DNA of 64,000 nt from Thozetella sp. PMI_491 (Eukaryota > Ascomycota > Sordariomycetes > Chaetosphaeriales > Chaetosphaeriaceae): positions 504,594-568,593 of the forward strand of contig MU270021.1 of NCBI GenBank assembly GCA_021432635.1. The letters are read 5' to 3'. The notes beneath the pieces are model-generated. The model did not search any database and was not told the DNA's origin. It saw only the letters and a list, made by a program, of their open reading frames with translations. Positions 12,029 through 21,800 of this stretch are shown one piece after another. The stretch's first letter is position 1. Each line of letters opens with the position of its first letter. Made by a program: the position numbers and the translations under genes.

Positions 12029-12779
12029 TAGGAGAAAGTTTAACTTAGGCGTCAATTTATAGTACTGGGTAGAAACTGGATTCAACAGGCAAAACTATAC
12101 TATCGTAATGATAGGTTAATCGTTTAACGGCTATTTGACTGTGTCTTTAGTATTCACTTTGCTCATATTAATATTCTTACAGCAGTATACATATATAATA
12201 TTGCCGATCTGTGAGCCAGTCTACTCCGATGTCCGTCAAAAGAAGCATGGTGCTAGGGCAAGAGATGTGTGTGGGGACAGGAGAAGTGTGCTAGGACAGA
12301 CTGAAAGCAGCGAGAGGAGTGGCAGGTGCTGCTAAACCTAAGAAGATAGGCTGAAACACTGGGATTATATAATAAAGCTGAGTGTTGCAGCCGTGGCCGC
12401 TAGATTTAGTAGTTTTTAGCGCTGCTTTAAGCGGTACAGGCTGTACACTAAGAACCACACTACCATACTAGTACAGCCATTTAAATACTCGCCGGAAGAT
12501 GAAGAGGGAGAGAACACCGACTGAGGCACAGGCCGGCAGTCGGAAGGAGAAGGCCTACTGTCGGCAATCATTGGGGATTTTTTTCGTAGATATGCTGCCG
12601 CTGGTTTAAGCTGTTTTGGTCGCTGTACTTGCGTATGCTTCCCTGTGTCCTACAGCGCGGTCACGAAGCCCTTTTGTCAGACCATTCGACTAGGATCGAA
12701 AAAAGAGTGTATCCGAACGACTCGAGTCCATTTCCTAATATAAATATAGGCTTTAATGATTCCCTATTGCTCGAGCGGT
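12029..12779. other. Intergenic region containing repeat copy B
   Basis: Region between the tail-to-tail HET and APH-kinase genes. The left part is AT-rich and probably holds the HET 3' UTR. The repeat copy at about 12364-12475 is listed separately. The rest (12476-12779) shows no gene. Confidence 0.5.
12364..12475 (+). repeat. Dispersed repeat copy B, right of the HET gene
   Basis: Diverged direct-repeat partner of the copy at 9055-9170, starting ATTATATAATAAAGCTGAG. It lies 336 bp after the HET stop codon. With copy A it brackets a 3.4-kb segment that contains only the HET gene, the minisatellite and a tRNA relic. Confidence 0.5.
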
Positions 12780-13562
12780 CTAGAAAAGAACCCGCCTTGC
12801 CTTCGCAATGCCTGTGATGTCCCACTCGACTGGTTTCGTACGGTCCATCCACCTGATCCAGTCCCGGTCATTAGAGGGTTTCATCATGTTCGCGAACTCC
12901 CAATACTCTGGATACCAGCCGGCTCTCTCCCAGTCCAAAAAAGCAGTGATCTGACCGGCACCATCGACCAGAATGTTCCGCGGATTAAGGTCACCATGGG
13001 TGAATACGGAGATGGACGAACGAGGAAGCATATCCGGAAGGTAATCTGGATACGATCTGCCATTAAAGTGGAGGTAACGTTGATATATGCGGGCTCGTCA
13101 AGCTTCATCCGTTAAGATAGGGGTTCTGCTAGCCTCGTCGACATCCCGAAGCATTATGTCGGTAGTTGGGGAGCCGTCAGCTCCGCATAGAAATAGGTCA
13201 GCAAGAGCTGGCGGACGCGGAATCTGCTGCAGTCGCACAACCACCTTCCAAATGTCGCAACAGGTTTGCTCCTTTATATTGTTGTCAAATCCGCCCCACA
13301 GCGAGTCAAGAGGAGAACCATCGGCAAGCTCCATAAGTAGAGTGCCATGTTCCCGTCCACTTTTGGTGAAGTAATTTGACGAGATTAACTTAGGGACAGG
13401 AACTTCGGTCTGTTCCTTTACAAGACGAAGAGCCGCTTCTTCGTTGCAGGTAACACGGTCACCAGTCTTCCGGACGACGCCAGGGGCAACTTCATCAACC
13501 TTGACGCCGCCCTGCTGGCTAAGGATTCGGTATTTAAAATCGGTTTCTTCGTCTTCAATCAT
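12780..13562 (-). pseudogene. APH/choline-kinase-like phosphotransferase with one in-frame TGA
   Basis: The frame runs from ATG at 13562 to the stop at 12780 (260 codons before the terminal stop), interrupted by one TGA at about 13098-13100 (codon 155). Both halves belong to one aminoglycoside-phosphotransferase/choline-kinase-fold protein. The N-terminal half has the nucleotide-binding lobe (GVVRKTG, ATP-lobe hydrophobics). The C-terminal half has the catalytic HGDLNPRN (Brenner motif HxDxxxxN) and the metal-binding DWERAGWYPEYWE. Fungal members are usually 250-300 aa, so the whole frame is full length. Around the TGA the reading is ...TDEA-stop-RARIYQRY; no GT-AG intron removes the stop. 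Either the gene is inactivated by a single nonsense change, the base is an error, or translation reads through. Its substrate is unknown. Confidence 0.75.
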
Positions 13563-14174
13563 TATTAGCCTGCTTGGTTAGCATTCTACAAATCTGGAGC
13601 AGTTATATCGCAACCTACCGCTGTCCTTAAATATACTTGGCAGCTCAGATTTCTGGACCGGAATCTTAGCTGTAGTGGAGTCTCTCAATCCTGTAACCGC
13701 GGTCGATGGCAGCCAGGTACTGTTTCGATCAAATGCTACCTAGCTTTAGCTCGTTTACAATCGGAGGCTCCGTAATCCTCAGGCTTGAAGACGCTAGCTA
13801 ATTAAGATGGAAGAAAAATCTTGAGGTCACATGGCTTTACCTGGGACAAATAAAAGAACAACTAAATAAGCATAGACCAATAGGTACCGTCTATTGGTTC
13901 TCTCTCTCGGGTAATGTTATTTATTTAGTAGCTAGATTGGTTCTTGACTGAGGAACTGAATCGACCTGGTAGTATGTGACCTACACATATGATTAGCCAA
14001 AGGTTAACTAGGTATCTCACATCTACTTAGACCCAAATCGAATCAGGGCAAGCATCATCGATATTAGTTATAAAACGAGTCTAACGAGTCTAGCTTGTCC
14101 TTGATTATGTGACCAACCCGGAAAGAGATTTTGATGGCTTTAAAGAACAGCTAGTCGCGGGCTGTTCTGTTTCT
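13563..14174. other. Intergenic, no gene seen
   Basis: Moderately AT-rich spacer between the APH-like gene start (13562) and the gasdermin-like gene stop (14175). It would hold the promoter of the former and the 3' UTR of the latter. No ORF, RNA gene or repeat array is recognisable. Confidence 0.5.
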
Positions 14175-15101
14175 TCAAGCCTCTTGACTATCTAATACGA
14201 TGAAAACAGACTCCGTAACATCCAGAGCAGGTATTTCCAGAGAACCAAGATCTTCTGCTTCCAAGGCCTCCGTTATTCGTCGCGCTGGCGCTTCTTCTTC
14301 ATTGCTGAAGGTAGCGCCAGAGCTGACGGTTGAGAAGCGCCAAAGTCTGTCGACGACGCCCTTGGTAATTTTGGCCAAGCGTACCGCCCATACAAAATCA
14401 GAAGTCTTCTTGGCAGACGACGACAGCCCGCTCTCTGAGGGTGCTGAAAATTTTGCCCCCGCGCCAGCTATGGCTGGCACTTCGCTAGAATCGTTCGCAT
14501 CAGCAGTTTATTCTGCTTTTGGTGCACTGTCCAACATGAAGATCACTTACGCCCCAGCACATATACGAAAGTCTTTGCTGACATTTTCCTCTGTCCTGAT
14601 CTGTGCCCCGCGGGCAACGATGATGCCGGTTATCATGAAGAGGGACGACGAGCGAAGAGGGCCGCGCCTTTTCAAATACTCGACGACCTCGTCGCACTCC
14701 AGGCTGTCTTCCACATACGCCCCGCTAGGCTGGAAAATGAAAGTTTCGAGAGATTCAAATTGCCAGAAGTTCTTTGTCGTTCGCTGGAAGGTGCTGCCCG
14801 CTTCCAGCTTCACTGTGACACCGGCAGCGGCGGCAATCGGGATACTTGCGTCCCCGGCGACCTCGCCGCCCTTGCTTCTGTTTGTTTCCCATGTCAAATC
14901 CCAGCTCTGGGTTGGGTAAATCGGTATATCGGAGGTGATGTCGAGGTGCCCTCGACGGTTGATCACATTGTCGAGATGCTTGAGGTCGGGGATCAAGTGG
15001 CCGGGACATATTGGGCCGTTCACGTGCCCAAAGCCGTTCTTGGGAAGGGTGGGGGGCGGATAGTGAGTCTGCTTGAGCACAAACCAGCATTTGGAAGCCA
15101 T
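14175..15101 (-). CDS. Fungal gasdermin-like pore-forming protein (RCD-1/HET-Q1 family)
   Basis: Two exons, 14551-15101 and 14175-14484, joined across a 66-nt intron with donor GTAAGT and acceptor TTCTAG, give 286 aa. The family is recognised from the N-terminal block MASKCWFVLKQTHY, GPICPGHLIPDLKHLD, the central YPTQSWDLTWE and IPIAAAAGVTVK, then AYVEDSLE, SLFMITGIIVARGA, and the distal KTSDFVWAVRLAKITKG and SSGATF. Length and order match fungal gasdermin-like proteins (about 240-290 aa). In the family, cleavage of a short C-terminal tail releases an N-terminal domain that inserts in the plasma membrane and kills the cell. Here the tail after GATF (F243) is 43 residues and acidic. There is no signal peptide, as expected. 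The divergent neighbour encodes a subtilisin-like protease, the partner type known for HET-Q1. Family assignment is from motif memory and context, not a search. Confidence 0.85.
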
Positions 15102-15431
15102 GGTCTCTCGTGCGCGTGGCAAGCTTGGTTGTGCCGTTGGTGGTTTGCGATGGAACGGGCCCCGCATACCCCTGGCTTCCCAAGCCCAGCCCTGAACCAG
15201 GAAGTTGTCTTGGTCAGCTGATTGGCGAGATTACGCGCGCAGGATACCCATCTGGTAGTCAGTTATGAAGTATCTGACTAGGGTTAGGGTTTGTCGGAGC
15301 TGCAACCCCGCCGCGAGGCTCTGGCTGAGAGGTCGAACTCCGGTCAGAACCAGCTGTCTGGCTTCCGTTCCGACATATTACAAAGCACCGCGCCCGCGGC
15401 CGAGTTGAATCTCCCAAACACCTCGGCCGCC
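15102..15431. promoter_or_regulatory. Shared divergent promoter region of the gasdermin-like and protease genes
   Basis: The 330 bp between the two start codons must contain the promoters and 5' UTRs of both genes. A head-to-head layout would allow joint transcription of the killer protein and its activating protease. No individual operator or TATA box is clear. The sequence near 15290-15430 is GC-rich and open in the protease frame, but has no in-frame ATG before 15432. Confidence 0.55.
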
Positions 15432-18400
15432 ATGGCAACGATCCGCGGTCTCCCGATGCCGGGACTAGGTGCGACAGCCGCACACGGCCCGGGTCGCAAA
15501 GAAGCCAAACGGACTGGACATGGCCCCGGTCCGCTCGCCCGTCCTGCCTCGAATCTCTCCCAGTCTTGGGTCTCGTTTGCCGGAGAAGTGGTGCGGCAGT
15601 TGCGCGCTGTCGCCCATGAGCTAGCCAAGAGCCCAGGGGCCAAAGCCTTCTGCAGTGCCCTTGCGGCCGCCCTCGCCGACATCCAGCAGCAGTTGGAAGA
15701 CTTGGGTGGCTCCCCCGCCGATGCTGCAGGTGAACGCAGAGTTCAGAAGCTCCTCGACAATCTAGAGAAGCTTTGTCAGTGGCCCGCCGCGCCAATTCCG
15801 TCGCCATCTGGCAATGCTTTCGACCCCAGGAGATATCCCACCCTCGCCCTGGTTCTATCGAAGCGATCGGCTGTGGAAAAGGGCATCAGATTATTCGCCA
15901 CCGATGCAAGAGCCTCCGCGAGCCGCATGAAGCTGATTAAATTCCTGAAAGGTTATTGTAAGCCAGCCAAGGCCGCCCCAGGCCCGGACCTGTCAGACCT
16001 TGCGCCGCCAGGCCAGTCCCGAGAGGAGCAAGAAGATTACCAGGCGTACATCAAGGCGCTTTATGCTTCGCTTTCTTGCTGTTGTCTGTGCCCGATGCAG
16101 GATGGCCACCAAGGAATCACCACGAACCTTCGCCTCAGGGGCTGCTGTACTCCTCGAGAGGCGGACGAGAGCATGGAGTTCAGACTCTTCTTTTTGGACC
16201 ACCCGCATCAGTACGGCAGTCACGATGTGTGCCAGTGGCAGGAAGCGCAGATATGTGTTTCACGGAGGAGGTAAGCCTGACCCGGCTGAATCCTTCTGCT
16301 TGTCTTGCCTTCTCACATAGCTTTAGAGGAGTGGGGTTCCAGGACGACCCGGCATCTACGACCCAAGATCCATCTCGGCAGGGAAGGCCGGTTTCAGTGG
16401 GGAATTTCTGCAAGTTGATCACTAACCGACAAAGGGCCCAGCTCAAGCTAGCCGTCTCCGAGGGTGGTCTATTCTGGGAAGGTTCTGGTCCTCTGTCCCA
16501 GGCCTTCCATCTCCATGAGTCCACCATAAAGCTCTCCGAGCTTCTCTCCGCCGCCAAGCTCTCCCGCAAGATGAAGCTTCTGTTATCCTATTTCTTGGCT
16601 AAATCTGTATGGCAGTTCTACGAGTCGGAGTGGATGAAGGAGCCCTGGACCAAAGAGAGGGTCCACTTTATGTTTGAGCGAAGATCGAAAACCCCGAAGG
16701 GCATCTTCATTAACGAGCCCTTTCTTTGTGCCCAGTTTGACCACTCGAGTGGAGGCGAAGAATCGGCTGTCCACCATGACTACAGATCTCATCTCTTTCC
16801 CAAGATCCTGTCCCTCGGCATCATGTTTCTCGAGATCGAGCTAGGCATCAAGATCGAGGACTACAGGCCTCCCGGATCCGTAGGGCCTGACGGGAAACCG
16901 ACTGTGAACGCGGACCACTTCGCCGCTATGGAAGTCTTCGACCAAACCGAGTTGTGGGACGATGCAGAAACTTTTGCCGCTTTCAAGAACGTGATAGGGG
17001 TTTGCTTGATCCCTGACAGCTTCAAGCCGCATTTGCACGACCCTGGGGCAGTTCGCAGTGCCTTCCAGGAGAAGGTTGTCAACCCACTCCGCCTACTGTA
17101 CAAGAGTGCCTGGGAAATGCCGGATACTTCCGAGATTAGAGCAATTGACCTAAGCATCCAGAGATCAACGAACCTGAATCGCACAGCAGCGGTAGAAAGG
17201 TCCCGTCCAATCTCACCAGCCCCTTTGCCTTTCGACCCCATGGCGACAGGTGCGCAGTATCCATTTACTTTGCCAGCTCCGCACCCATCACTTTGGGCCT
17301 ATCATACACCTTTTCTTCATCCTGGAATGCAGTAGGTTGAATTTCGCGGGGTTGATAACCTAGCCACTAATACCTCTAGACTTCCGCCGTCGCCAACCCC
17401 TACTCCGCAGCGGCTACCTGATGGCATCATGTCGAGCAGGTAAGGCTGCCGAAAAAGACCCTACAGTGATCTCATTCTCACGCAAGGATACATCAGCTCT
17501 GCATTCACATCAGATACTTGGTTTGAAAGGCTCGATATATTCAACACGGTTCTCCGGGCTAAGCCGAAGGACAAAGATGCTCGATATCAGCCAGCGAGAG
17601 TAGCCGTGCTCGACACCGGGGTGAGTGATGACTACACGGAATCCGTTAAAGCATATAAGGACTTTGTCGCCGGTGAGGATGATGTATGGCAAGACAACAC
17701 CGGTCACGGTACCAATGCAGTTCGCCTGGTCCAGAAAGTCTACAATATGGCCGAGATTTATGTCGGGCGGGTGTTCGAGCGTGCTGAAGCTACCTCCTCC
17801 ACTCCAGCCTTGCTGGCAGACGTATGTACCCCCAAAGCTTTGCCCTGATAAACAACAAGTCCTGGTTTTGACAAGCCAGCAGGCCATTCGCCATGCCACC
17901 AGCGACTGGAAAGTTGACGTTGTCATACTCGCTTCGGGCTTCGACCTCGCCTACGCGGAAATCACAAACGCCATCGAAGAAGCAAATAAGGCACACGTGC
18001 TAATATTCGCCGCTGCCGCTAACTACGGAAACCTCGCCGAAATTGCCTTTCCGGGGCGTCTATATGTGTCACAAAAGGTCGTGTGCATGTTTTCTACCGA
18101 TGCCCATGCCCGCTCCTCGCCGAACTTTAACCCGTCGGCCTCGCCAGGGGCGAGGTACAACTTCGCCGTCCTCGGCGAGAACATCACGCTCCCGTCTCTG
18201 GAAAACCCGGTGTCCGGGACCTCGTTCGCCACGATGATAGGGGCAGCGCTGGCGGCGAGGCTCCTGGATTTCGCGAGACACAAGGACGTGCGGGACCGCC
18301 TGCGCAGCGCCGATCGCCTCAACACGGTCGAGGGTATATCTGCCGTGTTTTTCGAGATGGCGCGCAGCACAGTAGATAACAATTACCACTGCATGGCGCC

Positions 18401-18524
18401 GTGGAAGTTGATACCCCGGCCAACTGGGGCGGGAGAGGAAGAACCATCGGCGAGACGCTTGCGGGAACGGGCTCATGTTTGTGAAACCATCTCTCGGGCA
18501 TTAGAAGGCATGTATGGGGGGTGA
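15432..18524 (+). CDS. Subtilisin-like (S8) serine protease with long fungal N-terminal domain; likely gasdermin-activating (HET-Q2-type)
   Basis: Five exons (15432-16270, 16321-17331, 17380-17439, 17497-17821, 17883-18524) sum to 959 codons (958 aa). The start ATG is in GCCATGG. Residues 1 to about 620 are a cytosolic region rich in helices, with an alanine-rich N-terminus, a Cys-rich SCCCLCP patch, and a segment (LSLGIMFLEIELG and surroundings) resembling the DUF7580-type domain of fungal NLR-associated proteins. A Pro-rich linker follows. The S8 domain has the full catalytic set: D676 in VAVLDTG, H707 in TGHGT, N792 in AAAANYGN and S859 in SGTSFAT. Spacing is normal for subtilases. There is no signal peptide, so it acts inside the cell. 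It is divergent from the gasdermin-like gene, which argues that the gasdermin tail is its substrate. The exon 5 acceptor could also be at 17880 (one extra residue). Confidence 0.88.
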
Positions 18525-18843
18525 AACTTCTTAGATTAGCACAGTGTAGAATTGGGGGCATCTGCCGATCTTATGTCTATATTGTTATTCGCGATTCTCA
18601 CATCAGAGTCTTGCCTTCCAAAATAGATGGCTCAAGCTGTTTATAGAACGCTTTCTGAAGACTAATCGTTTTATACAGCAAAAACCACTGTCAGATTGGA
18701 AAAACTCTGATATGGAGGCAACTCGAACATCTATACCAGAAGTGCTCCATTTTACATTACAGCTACTAGTATGGTGCTTTCTAAATCTAGCTGGAATGAG
18801 GAAAGCGCTAGCAAAACCCCTCAGGATCTAAAAGCGTGCGGGA

Positions 18844-21800
18844 TTAGCTGGGCTGCATATTGCGTAATTCCTTTTGGCGTAGCAGTACAGCTGCGCACTC
18901 TCTTATTTTTGTCATTTCGAGCTCTGCTTCCTCACTGATCTTCAGACCCTCGACAGCTTGTTGCTGCAACTGTTGCTCCTCAGCCTTGCGCCGATCTGGG
19001 TGAAAGGAAGGGCTGTAAGCAACAATGTCATCGGTTGGCCCACCTTTCAGATCTCCCAAGTGTCGGTCAAATCTTTGAGCTAAGCGTACTTTGAAATCGA
19101 GTATCTCAGCTTCCGTAACGGTCTTCTTCCCCTTTCCATCGATCTCTTCGTGGGATAGTTCCCGATCGCTGTCGCTATCACTTGAGGGAGCAGTAACCAC
19201 CACGTATTTGCGAGGGGGGTCCTGCTCTCTTCCCGCGTACTCCTTCTCTTTCCCTGTTGAGGATTCAAAAGATTTTGAATCTTGAGCCTCTTCGCGGCTA
19301 GCCAACGGGCCTTCTTGCCCTGTTTCAGGCATCACCTTCTCGTCTTGCTCCTTAGTTTCGGGTATCTCTGGACTAGCATGCCCTTCCTCTTCTTTGACCG
19401 AGAAATCCCAACTTTCACTTGATGAACTTGTGGTATCTGTCTCTTTCTCCGGAGTATAATATGTTATCCTCGTTATTGGGCCGAATGCAGCCCTGGTGAT
19501 TCTTGCGGGCTTCTCTTTCGATTGGGCTGCGTTACTGTGCATCTCGATGTGAGAATCCATTTCGTCTGAGAGGATAGCCAAGCCACAACCATCAATAGGG
19601 CAAAATTCGTAGTCGGAATCCATGTCTTCGACGGTCTGCGTTCTGGTATTGTCCTGGCCACCTAAAAGCCCCTCTTCATCGTAGCTATCCATGTCTTTCG
19701 GAGCCCAACTGGGGCGTTGATATTCGTTTCGTTGCCATCGGAGCTCGAGGCGAGCGTTAAAGGTGCCGGCTAGTTTCTCTCGCAGTATCGTCTCGTTGCT
19801 AGGCATAATGAATGCGTCAGAACAGTCGAGAGGCACGTATCGATCGCCTATGAGGACGTGCTGTGCCAGGGGGCGGTCCACCCCTTCGTCCAAGATGGCG
19901 GGTTTCGGCCTTTTCTCCGTAGGTCTTGCGTCGAGAAGGCGAAAGTACACGTTTGATTTGATTAGATCACTTCCGAGCTGGCTCTGTTCAAATCGGCGAA
20001 GAACTGTATTCGATATCGTCATCATCTGGCGTAACGTTGTGTAGTTAAGACCATCTGGAGGGTTACCACCTCCAGGACCTGTCGACCCAATGGAAACAAC
20101 CACGCCGATCTTCCCTCCTCTCATGGGTCCGGTAAAGGGCATTTGGGCAAAGGAAATGGCCTCTAAAAGAAGGGTACTTTGCTGGTAATTGAGGCGGTGA
20201 GGGATAAGGGGCTCATGGAGAAGTTCAGGAGCGTCTTGCTCAGGAACTGAATCGCCAATGCAAGCTAAAAGGCAATCATAAATTGACACGTTTGGCGAGC
20301 TCCGATTTGACCTAAGGTTTATTTTGCCGTTTTTTCTTCTGGTGCTGAATAATCTGGCCTGCCATTAGCTGCCAAACTTTTCTCTATTACTGCAAATGCG
20401 CAACCAGTAACTAGAGCTTACACCATTGGACCGTTATCCGGGATGACTGAACTTAGTGGAGTGGCACCAGTGACACCATTTAACGTTGGGTGCAGCGTGG
20501 TCTCGATGGCGTACTGCAAAGGGGCTTCTAGTTCGTCTAGAAAATACTGCGACTGGTAGAAGTCGAATTGTTCCTCCGTTTCTTCACCTTGCCTGAAGGT
20601 CCGATCCTCGTTGATCTTCCCCTCGAGCCGATGGAGGAATACGTCGAAGAAGCGGATCAATGCGGAAGGGGTTAGACTAGCCGCGACCAAAATTGCCATC
20701 ATTCCTCCCATACCGGTACCAACAATTAAGTCAAAAGTATCGATTGCTGCGTGCCTGGAGCTGCTGATAGATACCATTTCATCGAGAATCTTCGCAAGGA
20801 TATTGATCTGTGCCCGCACTCCCGACAAACGGGTCGTGTCGTCGAAGGAGAGTATTTTGACTGGTGCTGCTTTCCTGGCCGTTAGGTACCTTATAAGATC
20901 CTCGGTGGGACTTGGACTGGTCAGAAAGCTCTGCAGCATCTCCGAGGAGAATTTTTCGTTGGCTAAGTCGCGCGGAAGAGGTCTGATATTCTGGGGGAAG
21001 CGAGCTACGCCCCAATCTTGCCTGTTGATTAGACTCTGCCCGTCTATGCCCTCAATGTGTATGAAATGCGTATTATCACCAATCCATGCTGGAGCGAAAT
21101 GGTCCCTGGTGGTTATAACCACCGAGCATTTGCTGAGTCTCCAGAAAGCGATGGACTCGAATTGATAGTCAACACCGTCGACAACAACTGTCCACGTTGG
21201 AATCTTACTGGAAGCATTCGGTGAGTTTGAATGATAGCGACGAGACACAGCAGCGCCTGACGGAGACTTGGCCCTTCTTTCCTCTCCCGGGTCTTCCGAG
21301 GCAATAATCTTTTCGATAGCGATAATCGCGCGTCCAACTTCACCTTCGTCTTGGCCAATGCGTCCCGCATCAATCCATAAGACACGGTGTTCCGGATCTT
21401 TTTCACGCAGCTGATGGACAAACTCGATGGCCGCTGCAGTTTTTCCAGAGCGCGGAGGTCCATGCAGCACGGTTATGAATCCGCTGCCTCGAAACAGCAC
21501 GGATTCTTCGATTGAGAGGAGAGTGGTTCCCACGCTAATGTAGTTAGGATCCCTCGGCGGAGGTGGCCACGACGCGTCCAGAGAGGCTTCTAAGATAGGT
21601 TAGTTCCATCGCAGCTATAGAAAGAGGCTCGCCTACCAGAGCGGGCCGCAGGGAAATAGTCAGGAACGTTAGCGGGCTCTAGCAGAGCATCCAACAAATC
21701 TTGGAGTGTCTCCATCGGCTCTCCGTACTCTTCCACTTCCTCGAGATTCAACCCTTCCCTGAAGTCTTCAGTTGGAGGCTGCATGCATTTGAGGACTTGA

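Noticed and set aside
14200-14919. 239-codon plus-strand frame
   Set aside because: It is the antisense shadow of the gasdermin-like gene, which has family motifs and a proper intron.
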